A DNA stretch of 64,000 nucleotides from Aequorivita sublithincola DSM 14238 (GCF_000265385.1 NC_018013.1:585001-649000); one strand, 5' to 3'. Shown: positions 52,330-60,908, counted from the first letter of the stretch. The notes: a model not told the origin generated them from the letters alone. Made by a program: numbers and translations.

Positions 52330-52545
52330 ATGAAAAACATAATAATTCTCTTCAGTATTATAATTCTGGGTTCGTTAAGTTCCTGCACAGTTGTAAAAGA
52401 ATACGAAAAAGTAAAACTCAACGACCCCGATATGGCTTTGAGCGACAAAGCTGTTGATAGGTTTGAGATTAACGCACAGGCATATCGCGAAGCTGCTTCA
52501 GGTGCCAACGGAGGTAAAACTGGCGGCGGTTGCGGCTGTAATTAA
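52330..52545 (+). CDS. DUF4266 lipoprotein with C-terminal GCGC motif
   Basis: From ATG 52330 this is a 71-residue lipoprotein (lipobox LSSC, Cys19) of the DUF4266 family. The conserved core is VKEYEKVKLNDPDMALSD. A flexible Gly-rich end GGKTGGGCGCN carries Cys68 and Cys70. The frame extends up to 52276, but the shorter start gives the proper lipoprotein signal. The paired cysteines could bind metal or exchange disulfides with the thioredoxin of the same operon. SGAN (57-60) is one residue from the S/T-G-A-T/S words flavinylated by ApbE, but Asn cannot accept FMN. Confidence 0.88.
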   Translation: MKNIIILFSIIILGSLSSCTVVKEYEKVKLNDPDMALSDKAVDRFEINAQAYREAASGANGGKTGGGCGCN

Positions 52546-52553
52546 AAAGATTT

Positions 52554-53789
52554 ATGAAAAACATAATTAGTTTATTTGTAATTCTGTTTTCAGCAACAGT
52601 CTTTGCGCAAGATTCCACTTCCACCTATAAAAAACGTGTGCTTGAAGCGCCAGAAGTAGATTTTCTCGCAAGCTATTATAGCCAAGATGGAGACAACGCT
52701 GCAGTAAGCGGTGGTATAGGTACAGAAAAATTAACCGATATTACACCAACAATTGTTGTAGCAATCCCAGTAAACGACGACGATGTTTTAAAGATTGACG
52801 CAGGTATTTCTGCATACACCTCTGCCTCTTCAAGTAACATAGATCCTTTTGACAGTGGTAATCCCGCTGATCCTTTTGTAGCATCTTCCGGAGCTTCTTC
52901 AAGTGATATATGGTTTGGAGGAAATCTAAATTATTCTCATAGCAGTGATAGCAGAAATGATATAATAAGCGCCAAAGTTTCAGTATCTTCAGAATATGAT
53001 TATTTCTCCATAGGTTTTGGTGGAACCTATACGAAGCTTTTCAATGAAAAGAATACTGAGGTTAGCATTCATGCAAATGCCTATTTAGATACTTGGAAAT
53101 TATTATACCCAATTGAACTTCGCGAATCTTCAACTTTTAATGGATTGGACAAGAAAAATAGAAATTCATATTCGCTTGGTTTTGGATTTGCGCAAATACT
53201 TTCAAAAAGCATTCAAACTTCTTTTTCTTTGGATTTGGTTCAGCAACAAGGATTATTATCTACCCCTTTTCAAAGAGTTTATTTTAGTGATCTTCCTGAT
53301 CGTTTTCGTGAAAATTTCCAATTGGCGGATGATGTTGAACGATTGCCTGACACACGTTTTAAAACGGCAATTGGCGGACGATTGAATTATTTTATTAATG
53401 AAATTTTTGTAGTGCGCATTTATTATCGTTACTATTTTGATAATTGGGGAATTACCTCACAAACGGCGAATGTTGAAATCCCTATAAAAATCACTGATAA
53501 GTTTACTCTTTATCCAAGTTATCGTTTTTACAATCAAACTGCCGCAGATTATTTTTACCCATACAATATAGCACTCTCTACATCTGAATTTTATACTTCA
53601 GATTATGACCTTTCTAAGTTTTCTGCAAACCAATATGGTTTTGGAGTAAGTTATACGGACATTTTTACAAAGTTAAAATTGATGAACTTTGGATTGAAGA
53701 GTGTAGATTTAAAATACGATTATTATAAACGTGATAGCGGTTTATACTATAGTCTTATTTCCGTTGGAATTAAATTTATAGGTAATTAA
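52554..53789 (+). CDS. DUF3570 outer-membrane-like protein, candidate ApbE substrate
   Basis: A 411-residue protein with signal peptide (about 1-18, ATVFAQ) and the DUF3570 domain. The latter two-thirds has alternating amphipathic strands and a terminal strand YYSLISVGIKFIGN, like an outer-membrane beta-barrel. Near residues 85-120 it has Ser-rich words. SGAS (112-115) resembles the S/T-G-A-T/S word at which ApbE attaches FMN in NqrC/RnfG-type proteins. TSAS (89-92) is a weaker relative. The start lies 8 nt after DUF4266. The gene ends the operon; no terminator is evident before the convergent gene at 53792. Confidence 0.88.
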   Translation: MKNIISLFVILFSATVFAQDSTSTYKKRVLEAPEVDFLASYYSQDGDNAAVSGGIGTEKLTDITPTIVVAIPVNDDDVLKIDAGISAYTSASSSNIDPFDSGNPADPFVASSGASSSDIWFGGNLNYSHSSDSRNDIISAKVSVSSEYDYFSIGFGGTYTKLFNEKNTEVSIHANAYLDTWKLLYPIELRESSTFNGLDKKNRNSYSLGFGFAQILSKSIQTSFSLDLVQQQGLLSTPFQRVYFSDLPDRFRENFQLADDVERLPDTRFKTAIGGRLNYFINEIFVVRIYYRYYFDNWGITSQTANVEIPIKITDKFTLYPSYRFYNQTAADYFYPYNIALSTSEFYTSDYDLSKFSANQYGFGVSYTDIFTKLKLMNFGLKSVDLKYDYYKRDSGLYYSLISVGIKFIGN

Positions 53790-53791
53790 TT

Positions 53792-54169
53792 TTAAGCGCT
53801 CAAATTATTCTTTTCATCCTTGCCGAAGTCTCCAAATTCACAAAGCAATTTTTTGTAGAAATTTTCTTGGAGATGACCTTCTTCCAAACAACCGTTTAAG
53901 GTTTCTTCTAAGTTAGTGTAGCAAACATTATCTGAAATAGCCTCATTTAAATCAAAAAGTCTCACGGGGTTTTTGGTCAATGGCTTAGAGTTCCAAATAG
54001 AAATTACATTATTTTCATAATCAATATTTAGATCGATTGAATTAAAGTAAAAATTGAAAAAAGACTGGTGAAATCTTTGAAATTCCTTGGAGGGTCGTTT
54101 ATCAAATCTGCAGCTTGCAGTTATAAGTTCTGCTATTTTTATATATCTATTTTCTTCTCTATCTTCCAT
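53792..54169 (-). CDS. Hypothetical protein
   Basis: A 125-residue soluble, acidic protein. I do not recognise the family. It has an N-terminal helix with KIAELITASCRFDKRPSKEFQRFHQSF, a two-strand middle (IDLNIDYENNVISIWNSKP) and a helical C-terminus. It converges with the DUF3570 gene with a 2-nt gap. Coding appearance and ATG context support a real gene. Confidence 0.65.
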   Translation of the reverse strand: MEDREENRYIKIAELITASCRFDKRPSKEFQRFHQSFFNFYFNSIDLNIDYENNVISIWNSKPLTKNPVRLFDLNEAISDNVCYTNLEETLNGCLEEGHLQENFYKKLLCEFGDFGKDEKNNLSA

Positions 54170-54290
54170 AATAAGCCTATTTACTTATATGAAGATACGA
54201 AGCCTTTTGAATTATAGATTCTCTTAAAAAGAACTTTGGCGTCAGTTTAACTAGAAGCGTTTCACTACGTTAAAATATTTAAGAAGAAAA

Positions 54291-54686
54291 TTAGTTTTTG
54301 TCTTGAAATCCGTCTTCTACCCAATGAATATAGCCACCATTCATATCATAAATTTCTTTAAACCCAACATCTTTAAGGATCAAAGCTGCTTTTGCACTTC
54401 TTTTTCCGCTTCGGCAGTATAAATAAATTGGCTCGTCCAAGTTTAATTTTTCTGCCTGGGTTATAAAATCAGTTTCCAGAACATTAATGTTTTTGGCATT
54501 ATCAAGATGCCCTTCAGCAAATTCTTCTGGTGTGCGTACATCAACCAATTGAACATCTTTTTTGGCGGTTACATCATGGTACTCCTGCCGACTCAAAAGA
54601 TGTATTTCCTGTGCAACGCTACTGTCATTACAGGCTGTAAAAAAAAGAATTATGGTAAGTCCAAAAAGTATTGATAGCTTTTTCAT
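54291..54686 (-). CDS. Rhodanese-like lipoprotein
   Basis: A 131-residue protein with lipobox FFTAC (Cys19) and one rhodanese domain. LVDVRTPEEFAEGHLDNAKNI is the CH2A-like segment. The active-site loop is YCRSGKRS with Cys91, and GGYIHWVEDG closes the domain. It should handle sulfane sulfur at a membrane surface facing the periplasm. It lies 12 nt downstream of a cytosolic rhodanese gene of similar domain structure, so the two are likely one operon. Confidence 0.92.
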   Translation of the reverse strand: MKKLSILFGLTIILFFTACNDSSVAQEIHLLSRQEYHDVTAKKDVQLVDVRTPEEFAEGHLDNAKNINVLETDFITQAEKLNLDEPIYLYCRSGKRSAKAALILKDVGFKEIYDMNGGYIHWVEDGFQDKN

Positions 54687-54698
54687 TGTATAAATTTT

Positions 54699-55010
54699 TT
54701 AATTAATTGTTTCGCCTTTGTATTCCATAATCCCACCTTTTAGGTTGTAGGCATTTTTTACACCAACAGAATTAAGCAACATACAAGCCTGCCCACTTCT
54801 GCCACCAGAGCGACAATAAACATAATAATTTTTGTGTGGATCCAATTGTTTTGCACGTTGAAGAAATTCCGCGCCGTTAAAAATATCAATTTGAATTGCT
54901 CCAGGAATATACCCTTCCTCAAACTCTGCATCTGTGCGAACGTCCAGAATTACTGCATTATCATCCTTTTCACATTGTTCACACCACTGTTGTTGGGTCA
55001 AGTCTGCCAT
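54699..55010 (-). CDS. Cytosolic single-domain rhodanese
   Basis: A 103-residue rhodanese-like sulfurtransferase without signal peptide. Its segments are ILDVRTDAEFEEGYIPGAIQID, active loop YCRSGGRSGQ (Cys66) and LKGGIMEY. It is the first gene of a two-rhodanese unit whose second member is a lipoprotein, giving one copy on each side of the membrane. It is divergent from the trp leader, with 116 nt to the leader peptide start. Confidence 0.92.
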   Translation of the reverse strand: MADLTQQQWCEQCEKDDNAVILDVRTDAEFEEGYIPGAIQIDIFNGAEFLQRAKQLDPHKNYYVYCRSGGRSGQACMLLNSVGVKNAYNLKGGIMEYKGETIN

Positions 55011-55106
55011 TTTATAAATTTTTTGGTAAAATTAAACAATATGAATGAAGCGAAACAAAATTTTAAAAAATTTTATCATAATGCTTTCTGATAAAAAAAA
55101 CCTTTC

Positions 55107-55114
55107 TATATTTG
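55107..55114 (+). promoter_or_regulatory. -7 promoter element of the trp operon
   Basis: TATATTTG matches TAnnTTTG exactly and lies 12 nt before the leader peptide ATG. The -33 side is weak (TTTCTG at 55085-55090, 16 nt upstream of the -7 word). Confidence 0.68.
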
Positions 55115-55126
55115 AACTTCAAAATT

Positions 55127-55183
55127 ATGAAAACAATTACAACAAATACTTGGTGGTGGAGCAACTTACGAAAAACAACGTGA
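55127..55183 (+). CDS. trpL: trp operon leader peptide
   Basis: An 18-codon frame, MKTITTNTWWWSNLRKTT, with three consecutive TGG codons at 55151-55159 and a TGA stop at 55181-55183. It lies between a perfect -7 element and a strong intrinsic terminator ahead of trpE. This is the textbook layout of ribosome-mediated attenuation. Ribosomes stalled at the Trp codons when Trp-tRNA is scarce should favour an antiterminator; otherwise transcription ends at 55211-55247. A possible pause hairpin is CTTACG (55165-55170) with CGTGAG (55179-55184), containing one G-U pair. I could not define the antiterminator by eye. Confidence 0.92.
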   Translation: MKTITTNTWWWSNLRKTT

Positions 55184-55210
55184 GCGAAACACCTATAGTA
55201 TAACATATAC

Positions 55211-55247
55211 AAAAAGGCTTGTCAATCACGACAAGCCTTTTTTTTTT
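55211..55247 (+). terminator. trp attenuator terminator
   Basis: AAAAAGGCTTGTC (55211-55223) and GACAAGCCTTTTT (55230-55242) form a perfect 13-bp stem with loop AATCAC. T runs on to 55247. It lies 28 nt after the leader peptide stop and 74 nt before trpE. Confidence 0.93.
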
Positions 55248-55251
55248 GCCC

Positions 55252-55301
55252 GTACCCTTTGGCTCCGCTCAGGGTACTTTAATGGGTCTTTGAGCGGAGC
55301 C
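55252..55301. repeat. REP-like element (GGCTCCGCTCA...TGAGCGGAGCC) in the trpE leader
   Basis: GGCTCCGCTCA (55261-55271) pairs perfectly with TGAGCGGAGCC (55291-55301). An alternative hairpin is GTACCCT (55252-55258) with AGGGTAC (55271-55277). It is GC-rich against an AT-rich background and resembles the GAGCGGAG-C-GAAGG repeats common in many genomes. It lies between the attenuator and trpE. Confidence 0.8.
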
Positions 55302-55320
55302 GAAAAGAAAAAATTTAAAA

Positions 55321-56718
55321 ATGAAATATAATTTAAAAACATATTCAAAAAAGCTCTTGGCAGACACCCTCACGCCTGTTTCGGTTTATTTGCGGTTGCG
55401 CGATAAATTTCCGAATAGTCTATTGCTAGAAAGTAGCGACTATCACGCCAACGACAATAGTTTTAGTTATATCTGCTTTAATCCAATTGCTACCATTAAA
55501 GTTGAAAACGAGACTATTTTTCAACAATTTCCCGATGGAAAAAGTTCAATTACTGAAATTTCAGAAAACATAAATGTCCCAAAAATTTTAGATGAATTTG
55601 CTGCTTCTTTTTCTTCCGAAGAAAATAACTTCAAGTTCATCAACAACGGTCTTTTCGGATATATGGCTTTTGATGCAGTTAAATATTTTGAAGATATTCA
55701 GCTTTCGAAAAAAGAGGAAAACCTGGGGATGCCAGATTTGTATTATGCAGTTTATCAAAATGTAATTGCGATAAACCATTTCAATAACGAAGCATACATT
55801 TTTGCACATACTTATGAAGCCGAAAACAACATTCCGCAGATTGAACAAATTATGAAGTCAAAGAGCTTTGCTGAATTTTCCTTTGAAAGAAATGGCGAAC
55901 GAACCACCAACCTTAATGATGAAGATTTTAAAGCATTGGTTCGAAAATGCAAAGAACATTGCCAGCGTGGCGATGTGTTTCAAATTGTACCCAGCAAACG
56001 TTTTTCGCAGAAATTTACTGGTGATGAATTCAACGTTTATCGAGCATTGCGAAGTGTGAATCCTTCGCCTTATTTGTTTTATTTCGACTACGGAAATTTT
56101 AAAATTTTCGGAAGTTCGCCCGAAGCGCAGTTAATTGTAAAAGGAAATCGCGCAGAAATCCATCCAATTGCAGGAACTTTTAAGCGCACCGGAAACGACG
56201 AACAAGACGCTGAGCTCGCCAAAAAACTTTCCGAAGACAAAAAAGAAAACAGCGAACACGTAATGCTTGTAGATTTGGCACGAAACGATTTAAGCCGCCA
56301 TGGCACAAATGTAAAAGTGGAAACATATCGAGAAGTTCAGTTTTTCTCGCACGTAATTCATTTGGTAAGCAAAGTTACTGCGACGAAAAATCCAAAAACA
56401 TCAACCATGCAAATCGTTGCAGATACATTTCCTGCAGGAACATTGAGCGGCGCACCAAAACACAAAGCCTTGCAATTGCTAGAAAAATATGAAAATAGAA
56501 GTCGTGAGTTTTACGGTGGCGCCATAGGTTTTATGGACTTTAACGGAAATTTTAATCACGCCATTATCATCCGTTCCTTTGTGAGCAAAAACCATACATT
56601 ACATTATCAAGCCGGCGCTGGCGTGGTTTCAGAAAGCAATGAAGAAAATGAATTGCAGGAAGTTTATAATAAATTGGGCGCACTAACGAAAGCGCTGGAA
56701 TTAGCTGAAAGTATATAA
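55321..56718 (+). CDS. trpE: Anthranilate synthase component I
   Basis: Converts chorismate to anthranilate with glutamine-derived ammonia from TrpG; first committed step to tryptophan. The 465-residue protein has the N-terminal feedback-site region LLLESSDY. The chorismate-binding domain has PSPYLFYFDYG, HPIAGTFKRTG, EHVMLVDLARNDLSRHG, FPAGTLSGAPKHKALQ and YGGAIGFMDF. TrpE rather than PabB is supported by the leader peptide and the complete trp operon that follows. It is 2 nt upstream of trpG. Confidence 0.96.
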   Translation: MKYNLKTYSKKLLADTLTPVSVYLRLRDKFPNSLLLESSDYHANDNSFSYICFNPIATIKVENETIFQQFPDGKSSITEISENINVPKILDEFAASFSSEENNFKFINNGLFGYMAFDAVKYFEDIQLSKKEENLGMPDLYYAVYQNVIAINHFNNEAYIFAHTYEAENNIPQIEQIMKSKSFAEFSFERNGERTTNLNDEDFKALVRKCKEHCQRGDVFQIVPSKRFSQKFTGDEFNVYRALRSVNPSPYLFYFDYGNFKIFGSSPEAQLIVKGNRAEIHPIAGTFKRTGNDEQDAELAKKLSEDKKENSEHVMLVDLARNDLSRHGTNVKVETYREVQFFSHVIHLVSKVTATKNPKTSTMQIVADTFPAGTLSGAPKHKALQLLEKYENRSREFYGGAIGFMDFNGNFNHAIIIRSFVSKNHTLHYQAGAGVVSESNEENELQEVYNKLGALTKALELAESI

Positions 56719-56720
56719 AT

Positions 56721-57287
56721 ATGAAAATATTAGTAATAGACAATTACGACAGTTTTGTTTACAATCTGGTTCACTATTTAGAAGAATTAGATTGCGAAGT
56801 AACCGTAAGACGAAACGACAAATTTTACTTGGAAGAAGCAGAAGATTACGATAAAATCCTTCTCTCACCTGGCCCAGGAATTCCCGATGAAGCCGGTTTG
56901 CTGAAAGCAGTAATTCAAAAATATGCTGCGTCAAAACCAATTTTTGGTGTGTGTTTAGGCCAACAAGCAATAGGCGAAGTTTTTGGCGGAAAGCTAGAAA
57001 ACTTGAGCAAGGTTTTTCACGGGGTTACCACAAAAGCAACAATCATTTCAGAAAACGAACAGCTTTTTAAAGGATTGGAAAAGGAAATAGAAATAGGCCG
57101 TTACCACAGTTGGGTAGTTTCAAAAGAAAATTTTCCAGCCATTTTGGAAATTACTTCGGTAGATGAAAACGGTCAGATTATGTCTCTTCGTCATAAAGTT
57201 TACGATGTTTGCGGCGTACAGTTTCACCCCGAAAGTGTGTTGACGCCAAAAGGAAAACAAATTATTAAAAATTGGATTGAAAGTTAA
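56721..57287 (+). CDS. trpG: Anthranilate synthase component II (glutamine amidotransferase)
   Basis: A 188-residue class I glutamine amidotransferase that supplies ammonia to TrpE. The catalytic triad is Cys78 in FGVCLGQQ, His169 and Glu171 in QFHPESVLT. LLSPGPGIPDEAG forms the oxyanion region. In some bacteria one such subunit also serves PabB in folate synthesis; that cannot be judged here. The gene is 2 nt after trpE, and trpD starts 1 nt after its stop. Confidence 0.96.
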   Translation: MKILVIDNYDSFVYNLVHYLEELDCEVTVRRNDKFYLEEAEDYDKILLSPGPGIPDEAGLLKAVIQKYAASKPIFGVCLGQQAIGEVFGGKLENLSKVFHGVTTKATIISENEQLFKGLEKEIEIGRYHSWVVSKENFPAILEITSVDENGQIMSLRHKVYDVCGVQFHPESVLTPKGKQIIKNWIES

Positions 57288-57288
57288 A

Positions 57289-58284
57289 ATGAAACAAATT
57301 CTAAACAGATTAATAAATCACGAGCAACTCACCAAAAGTGAAGCAAGAACCGTTTTGGTGAATATTTCTGAAGGAAAATACAACCAAAACCAGATTGCAG
57401 CTTTTTTGACTGTTTATATGATGCGAAACGTAAGTTTGGAAGAATTAGAGGGATTTAGAGACGCATTGCTTGACTTGTGTTTGGCGGTCGATTTCGATAA
57501 CTACAACACCATCGATCTATGCGGAACTGGTGGCGACGGAAAAAATACTTTTAACATTTCAACTTTAGCGTCTTTCGTTACGGCTGGTGCGGGCGTGAAA
57601 GTAACCAAACACGGTAATTACGGGGTTTCTTCAATTAGCGGAAGTAGCAATGTTATGGAAGCATTGGGTATAAAATTTAGCAATAAAAAAGATTTTTTGA
57701 AACGCTGTTTGGATAAAGCTGGAATTTGTGTTTTGCACGCTCCCCTATTCCACCCAGCAATGAAAAACGTTGCACCAATCCGCAAAGAATTAGGCGTAAA
57801 AACCTTTTTCAATATGTTGGGACCTATGGTGAACCCAGCTTTTCCGAAAAATCAGTTGGTTGGAGTTTATGATTTGGAATTAGCGCGTATGTACGGCTAT
57901 CTTTATCAAAAAAGTGAAAAGAATTATGCGGTGCTTCACGCTATGGACGGTTATGATGAAATTTCTTTAACTGGACCAGTAAAAGTGATTACGAAAGCTT
58001 CAGAAAATATTTTAAATGCAGAAGATTTCGGCGTAAAACAGATTGAAGAATCCCAGATATTTGGAGGCGAAACAGTAAAATCTTCCGCAGAAATATTTTT
58101 GAATATTTTAAACGGGAAAGGCACCGAAGCCCAAAATAATGTAGTCTGTGCAAATGCCGGAATGGCTATTTCCGTAGTTGAAAACTGTACAATATTAGAA
58201 GGTTTTGAAAAGGCGAAACAGTCTTTACAATCTGGAAAAGCATTGGATTCATTAAAAAAATTACAACAATTATCTAACGATTAA
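57289..58284 (+). CDS. trpD: Anthranilate phosphoribosyltransferase
   Basis: Transfers phosphoribose from PRPP to anthranilate. The 331-residue protein (from ATG 57289) has CGTGGDGKNTFNIST, KHGNYGVSSISGSSNVMEALG and the later HPAMKNVAPIRKELGVKTFFNMLGP. A TTG four codons earlier is in frame and would overlap trpG. The ATG right after the trpG stop is preferred. The length is typical of TrpD. Confidence 0.96.
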   Translation: MKQILNRLINHEQLTKSEARTVLVNISEGKYNQNQIAAFLTVYMMRNVSLEELEGFRDALLDLCLAVDFDNYNTIDLCGTGGDGKNTFNISTLASFVTAGAGVKVTKHGNYGVSSISGSSNVMEALGIKFSNKKDFLKRCLDKAGICVLHAPLFHPAMKNVAPIRKELGVKTFFNMLGPMVNPAFPKNQLVGVYDLELARMYGYLYQKSEKNYAVLHAMDGYDEISLTGPVKVITKASENILNAEDFGVKQIEESQIFGGETVKSSAEIFLNILNGKGTEAQNNVVCANAGMAISVVENCTILEGFEKAKQSLQSGKALDSLKKLQQLSND

Positions 58285-58295
58285 CGATTACGAAA

Positions 58296-59078
58296 ATGAC
58301 AATCTTAGAAAAAATAACAGCCTACAAACTAAAAGAAGTTGCCGCGAAAAGAGAAACAATTCCAACCCGTTTGTTGGAAAAATTTCCACTCTTTGCAAAA
58401 GAAACAAAATCTTTGGCGGAAGCGTTGCGAATTTCAACCACAGGAATTATTGCCGAACACAAGCGCCGTTCGCCCAGCAAATCGGTAATAAACGACAAAG
58501 TCTTGTTGCACGAAGTAGTTTCAGGCTACGAACTTGCTGGGGCAAAAGGGATTTCAGTTTTAACGGATTCTAACTTTTTTGGCGGCTCTTTGGACGATCT
58601 TTTGTTAGCTGAAAAAACAGTTTCAATCCCTATTCTGCGCAAGGAATTTATAGTTGATCCCTATCAAATATACGAAGCCAAAGCTTTCGGCGCAGATACT
58701 ATTTTGCTGATTGCAGCTTGCCTTTCCGCGGAAGAATTAAAACAGTTTTCTCATTTGGCCAAAAGCTTAAGACTAGACGTTTTGCTCGAAGTTCACAATC
58801 TTGAAGAACTTCAAAAATCACTTTTACCAAATGTAGATATGATTGGTGTTAACAACAGAAATCTGAAAAATTTCAAAGTAAATATTGAAACCAGTAAAAA
58901 ACTGTCAGCAGAGATTCCGCATGATTTTGTGAAAATTTCTGAAAGTGGAATCAGCGATGTAGAAACCATAAAAGATTTAAGAACTTATGGTTTTGAAGGA
59001 TTTTTAATAGGTGAAAATTTCATGAAAACCGAAAATCCTGGTGAAACAGCTAAAGCATTTATAGAGAAATTGAGATGA
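58296..59078 (+). CDS. trpC: Indole-3-glycerol phosphate synthase
   Basis: TIM-barrel enzyme that closes the indole ring from CdRP. The 260-residue protein has IIAEHKRRSPSKS (catalytic Lys), GISVLTDSNFFGGS, PILRKEFIVDPYQIYEA and NNRNLKNF. KISESGISDVETI follows as the phosphate-binding end. Stand-alone, not fused to TrpF. Overlaps trpF by 4 nt (ATGA). Confidence 0.96.
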   Translation: MTILEKITAYKLKEVAAKRETIPTRLLEKFPLFAKETKSLAEALRISTTGIIAEHKRRSPSKSVINDKVLLHEVVSGYELAGAKGISVLTDSNFFGGSLDDLLLAEKTVSIPILRKEFIVDPYQIYEAKAFGADTILLIAACLSAEELKQFSHLAKSLRLDVLLEVHNLEELQKSLLPNVDMIGVNNRNLKNFKVNIETSKKLSAEIPHDFVKISESGISDVETIKDLRTYGFEGFLIGENFMKTENPGETAKAFIEKLR

Positions 59079-59695
59079 AACCATTGTTAAAAATCTGCGG
59101 AATGAAAGATAACATAGCCGAAGTTGCCGCGCTTCAGCCAGATTATTTAGGCTTTATTTTTTACGATAAGAGTCCGAGGTTTTTTGATGGTGAAATTCCA
59201 ACGCTACCAGACGGAGTTAAGAAAGTTGGCGTTTTTGTAGATGAAAAAATTTCAAAAGTTATTGAATTGACTAAAAAACACTCCTTAGATTATATTCAAC
59301 TTCACGGTAACGAAAGCAAGGAGTATGTGCTGGATTTGCAATGGTATTTAGTTTTTTCAAACACATTAGTCTGGAAAGCTTTTGGTATTGATGATGACTT
59401 CGATTTTAGCCAATTATCAATTTTCGAAAACAAAGTAGACAAATTTCTTTTCGACACAAAAGGAAAAGATAAAGGTGGAAACGGCTTCACTTTCAATTGG
59501 GAGATTCTAAAGAAATACAAACTTAAAAAACCTTTCATTTTAAGTGGTGGTATTGGTTTGAATGAAGTTGATTCGTTAAAAGAGTTACTAAAAACCGACC
59601 TTCCAATTCACGCAATTGATGTAAACAGCAAGTTTGAAGATGAACCAGGTTTGAAAAATATTGAAGATTTAAAAAAATTCAAAAATGAATTATAA
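59075..59695 (+). CDS. trpF: Phosphoribosylanthranilate isomerase
   Basis: TIM-barrel isomerase that converts PRA to CdRP. The 206-residue protein starts LLKICGMKD, with the catalytic Cys. It continues with [22 protein letters not shown] and YIQLHGNES. The phosphate site [12 protein letters not shown] and [14 protein letters not shown] follow. Overlaps trpC by 4 nt and trpB by 11 nt, indicating tight translational coupling. Confidence 0.95.
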   Translation: MKPLLKICGMKDNIAEVAALQPDYLGFIFYDKSPRFFDGEIPTLPDGVKKVGVFVDEKISKVIELTKKHSLDYIQLHGNESKEYVLDLQWYLVFSNTLVWKAFGIDDDFDFSQLSIFENKVDKFLFDTKGKDKGGNGFTFNWEILKKYKLKKPFILSGGIGLNEVDSLKELLKTDLPIHAIDVNSKFEDEPGLKNIEDLKKFKNEL

Positions 59696-60866
59696 CGTAA
59701 ACGAAAAAGGCTATTACGGCGAGTTTGGTGGCGCATACATTCCAGAAATGTTGTATCCCAATGTGGAAGAACTTCGTCAGAATTATTTAAAAGTTATGGC
59801 TGAGGAATCTTTTCAAAAAGAATTTCAGCAATTGCTAAAAGAATATGTGGGTCGCCCTACTCCGCTCTATTTTGCGAAGCGGCTTTCAGAAAAATACAAC
59901 ACAAAAATCTATTTAAAACGTGAAGATCTTTGCCATACAGGTGCTCATAAAGTAAACAATACCATCGGCCAGATTTTAATGGCCCAACGTTTGGGCAAAA
60001 CTCGCATTATTGCTGAAACTGGCGCAGGACAACACGGTGTTGCAACAGCCACAGTTTGCGCACTAATGGGTTTGGAGTGTATCGTTTTTATGGGAGAAGT
60101 TGATATTAAACGTCAAGCGCCCAATGTTGCTCGAATGAAAATGCTCGGCGCAAAAGTAGTTCCCGCAACAAGCGGAAGTAAAACTTTAAAAGACGCGACT
60201 AATGAAGCCATTCGCGATTGGATCAATAATCCTCTGGACACACATTATATTATAGGTAGCGTGGTTGGTCCGCATCCGTATCCAGATATGGTTGCGCGTT
60301 TTCAAAGTGTGATTTCTGAAGAAATAAAAATGCAACTCAAAGAAAAGTTAGGTCGTGAAAACCCAGATTTTGTTGTTGCCTGTGTTGGCGGAGGCAGTAA
60401 TGCTGCAGGAGCTTTTTATCATTATTTAGACAAACCAGAAGTTGGAATTATCGCAGTGGAAGCTGCTGGAAAAGGAATTGATAGTGGCGAAAGCGCTGCA
60501 ACTTCAGCCTTAGGAAAAGTTGGAATTATTCACGGTAGTAAAACCTTGTTGATGCAAACGAATGATGGGCAAATTACAGAACCTTACTCTATTTCCGCAG
60601 GTTTAGATTATCCTGGAGTTGGCCCAATGCACGCCAATCTTTTTGCTTCGGGTCGTGGGGAATTTATTTCAATAACCGATGTAGAAGCGATGAAAGCAGG
60701 TCTTGAACTTTGTAAATTGGAAGGAATTATTCCCGCCATTGAAAGCAGTCATGCGCTCGCCATTTTTGAGAATAGAAAATTCAAAAAAGACGATGTGGTT
60801 GTTGTGAATTTAAGCGGTCGTGGAGATAAAGATTTAGATACTTATATAAAATATTTCAATTTATAA
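59685..60866 (+). CDS. trpB: Tryptophan synthase beta chain
   Basis: PLP enzyme that joins indole and serine to make tryptophan. The 393-residue protein shows [11 protein letters not shown] and the PLP lysine Lys89 in [23 protein letters not shown] carries the catalytic Glu, and [11 protein letters not shown] binds the phosphate. The short form (TrpB1) length and context agree. Its start overlaps trpF by 11 nt. A 35-bp double palindrome follows before trpA. Confidence 0.97.
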   Translation: MNYNVNEKGYYGEFGGAYIPEMLYPNVEELRQNYLKVMAEESFQKEFQQLLKEYVGRPTPLYFAKRLSEKYNTKIYLKREDLCHTGAHKVNNTIGQILMAQRLGKTRIIAETGAGQHGVATATVCALMGLECIVFMGEVDIKRQAPNVARMKMLGAKVVPATSGSKTLKDATNEAIRDWINNPLDTHYIIGSVVGPHPYPDMVARFQSVISEEIKMQLKEKLGRENPDFVVACVGGGSNAAGAFYHYLDKPEVGIIAVEAAGKGIDSGESAATSALGKVGIIHGSKTLLMQTNDGQITEPYSISAGLDYPGVGPMHANLFASGRGEFISITDVEAMKAGLELCKLEGIIPAIESSHALAIFENRKFKKDDVVVVNLSGRGDKDLDTYIKYFNL

Positions 60867-60873
60867 ACAAATT

Positions 60874-60908
60874 TAAACCTGACAGGTTTTAAAAACCTGT
60901 CAGGTTTA
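60874..60908. repeat. Nested palindrome AAACCTGACAGGTTT in the trpB-trpA gap
   Basis: The arms at 60874-60890 and 60892-60908 are 17-bp perfect complements. Each arm contains the odd palindrome AAACCTG-A/T-CAGGTTT. The element fills most of the 57-nt gap, the largest inside the operon. It resembles a repeat widespread in Flavobacteriia. There is no T-tract, so readthrough to trpA is expected. Confidence 0.85.
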
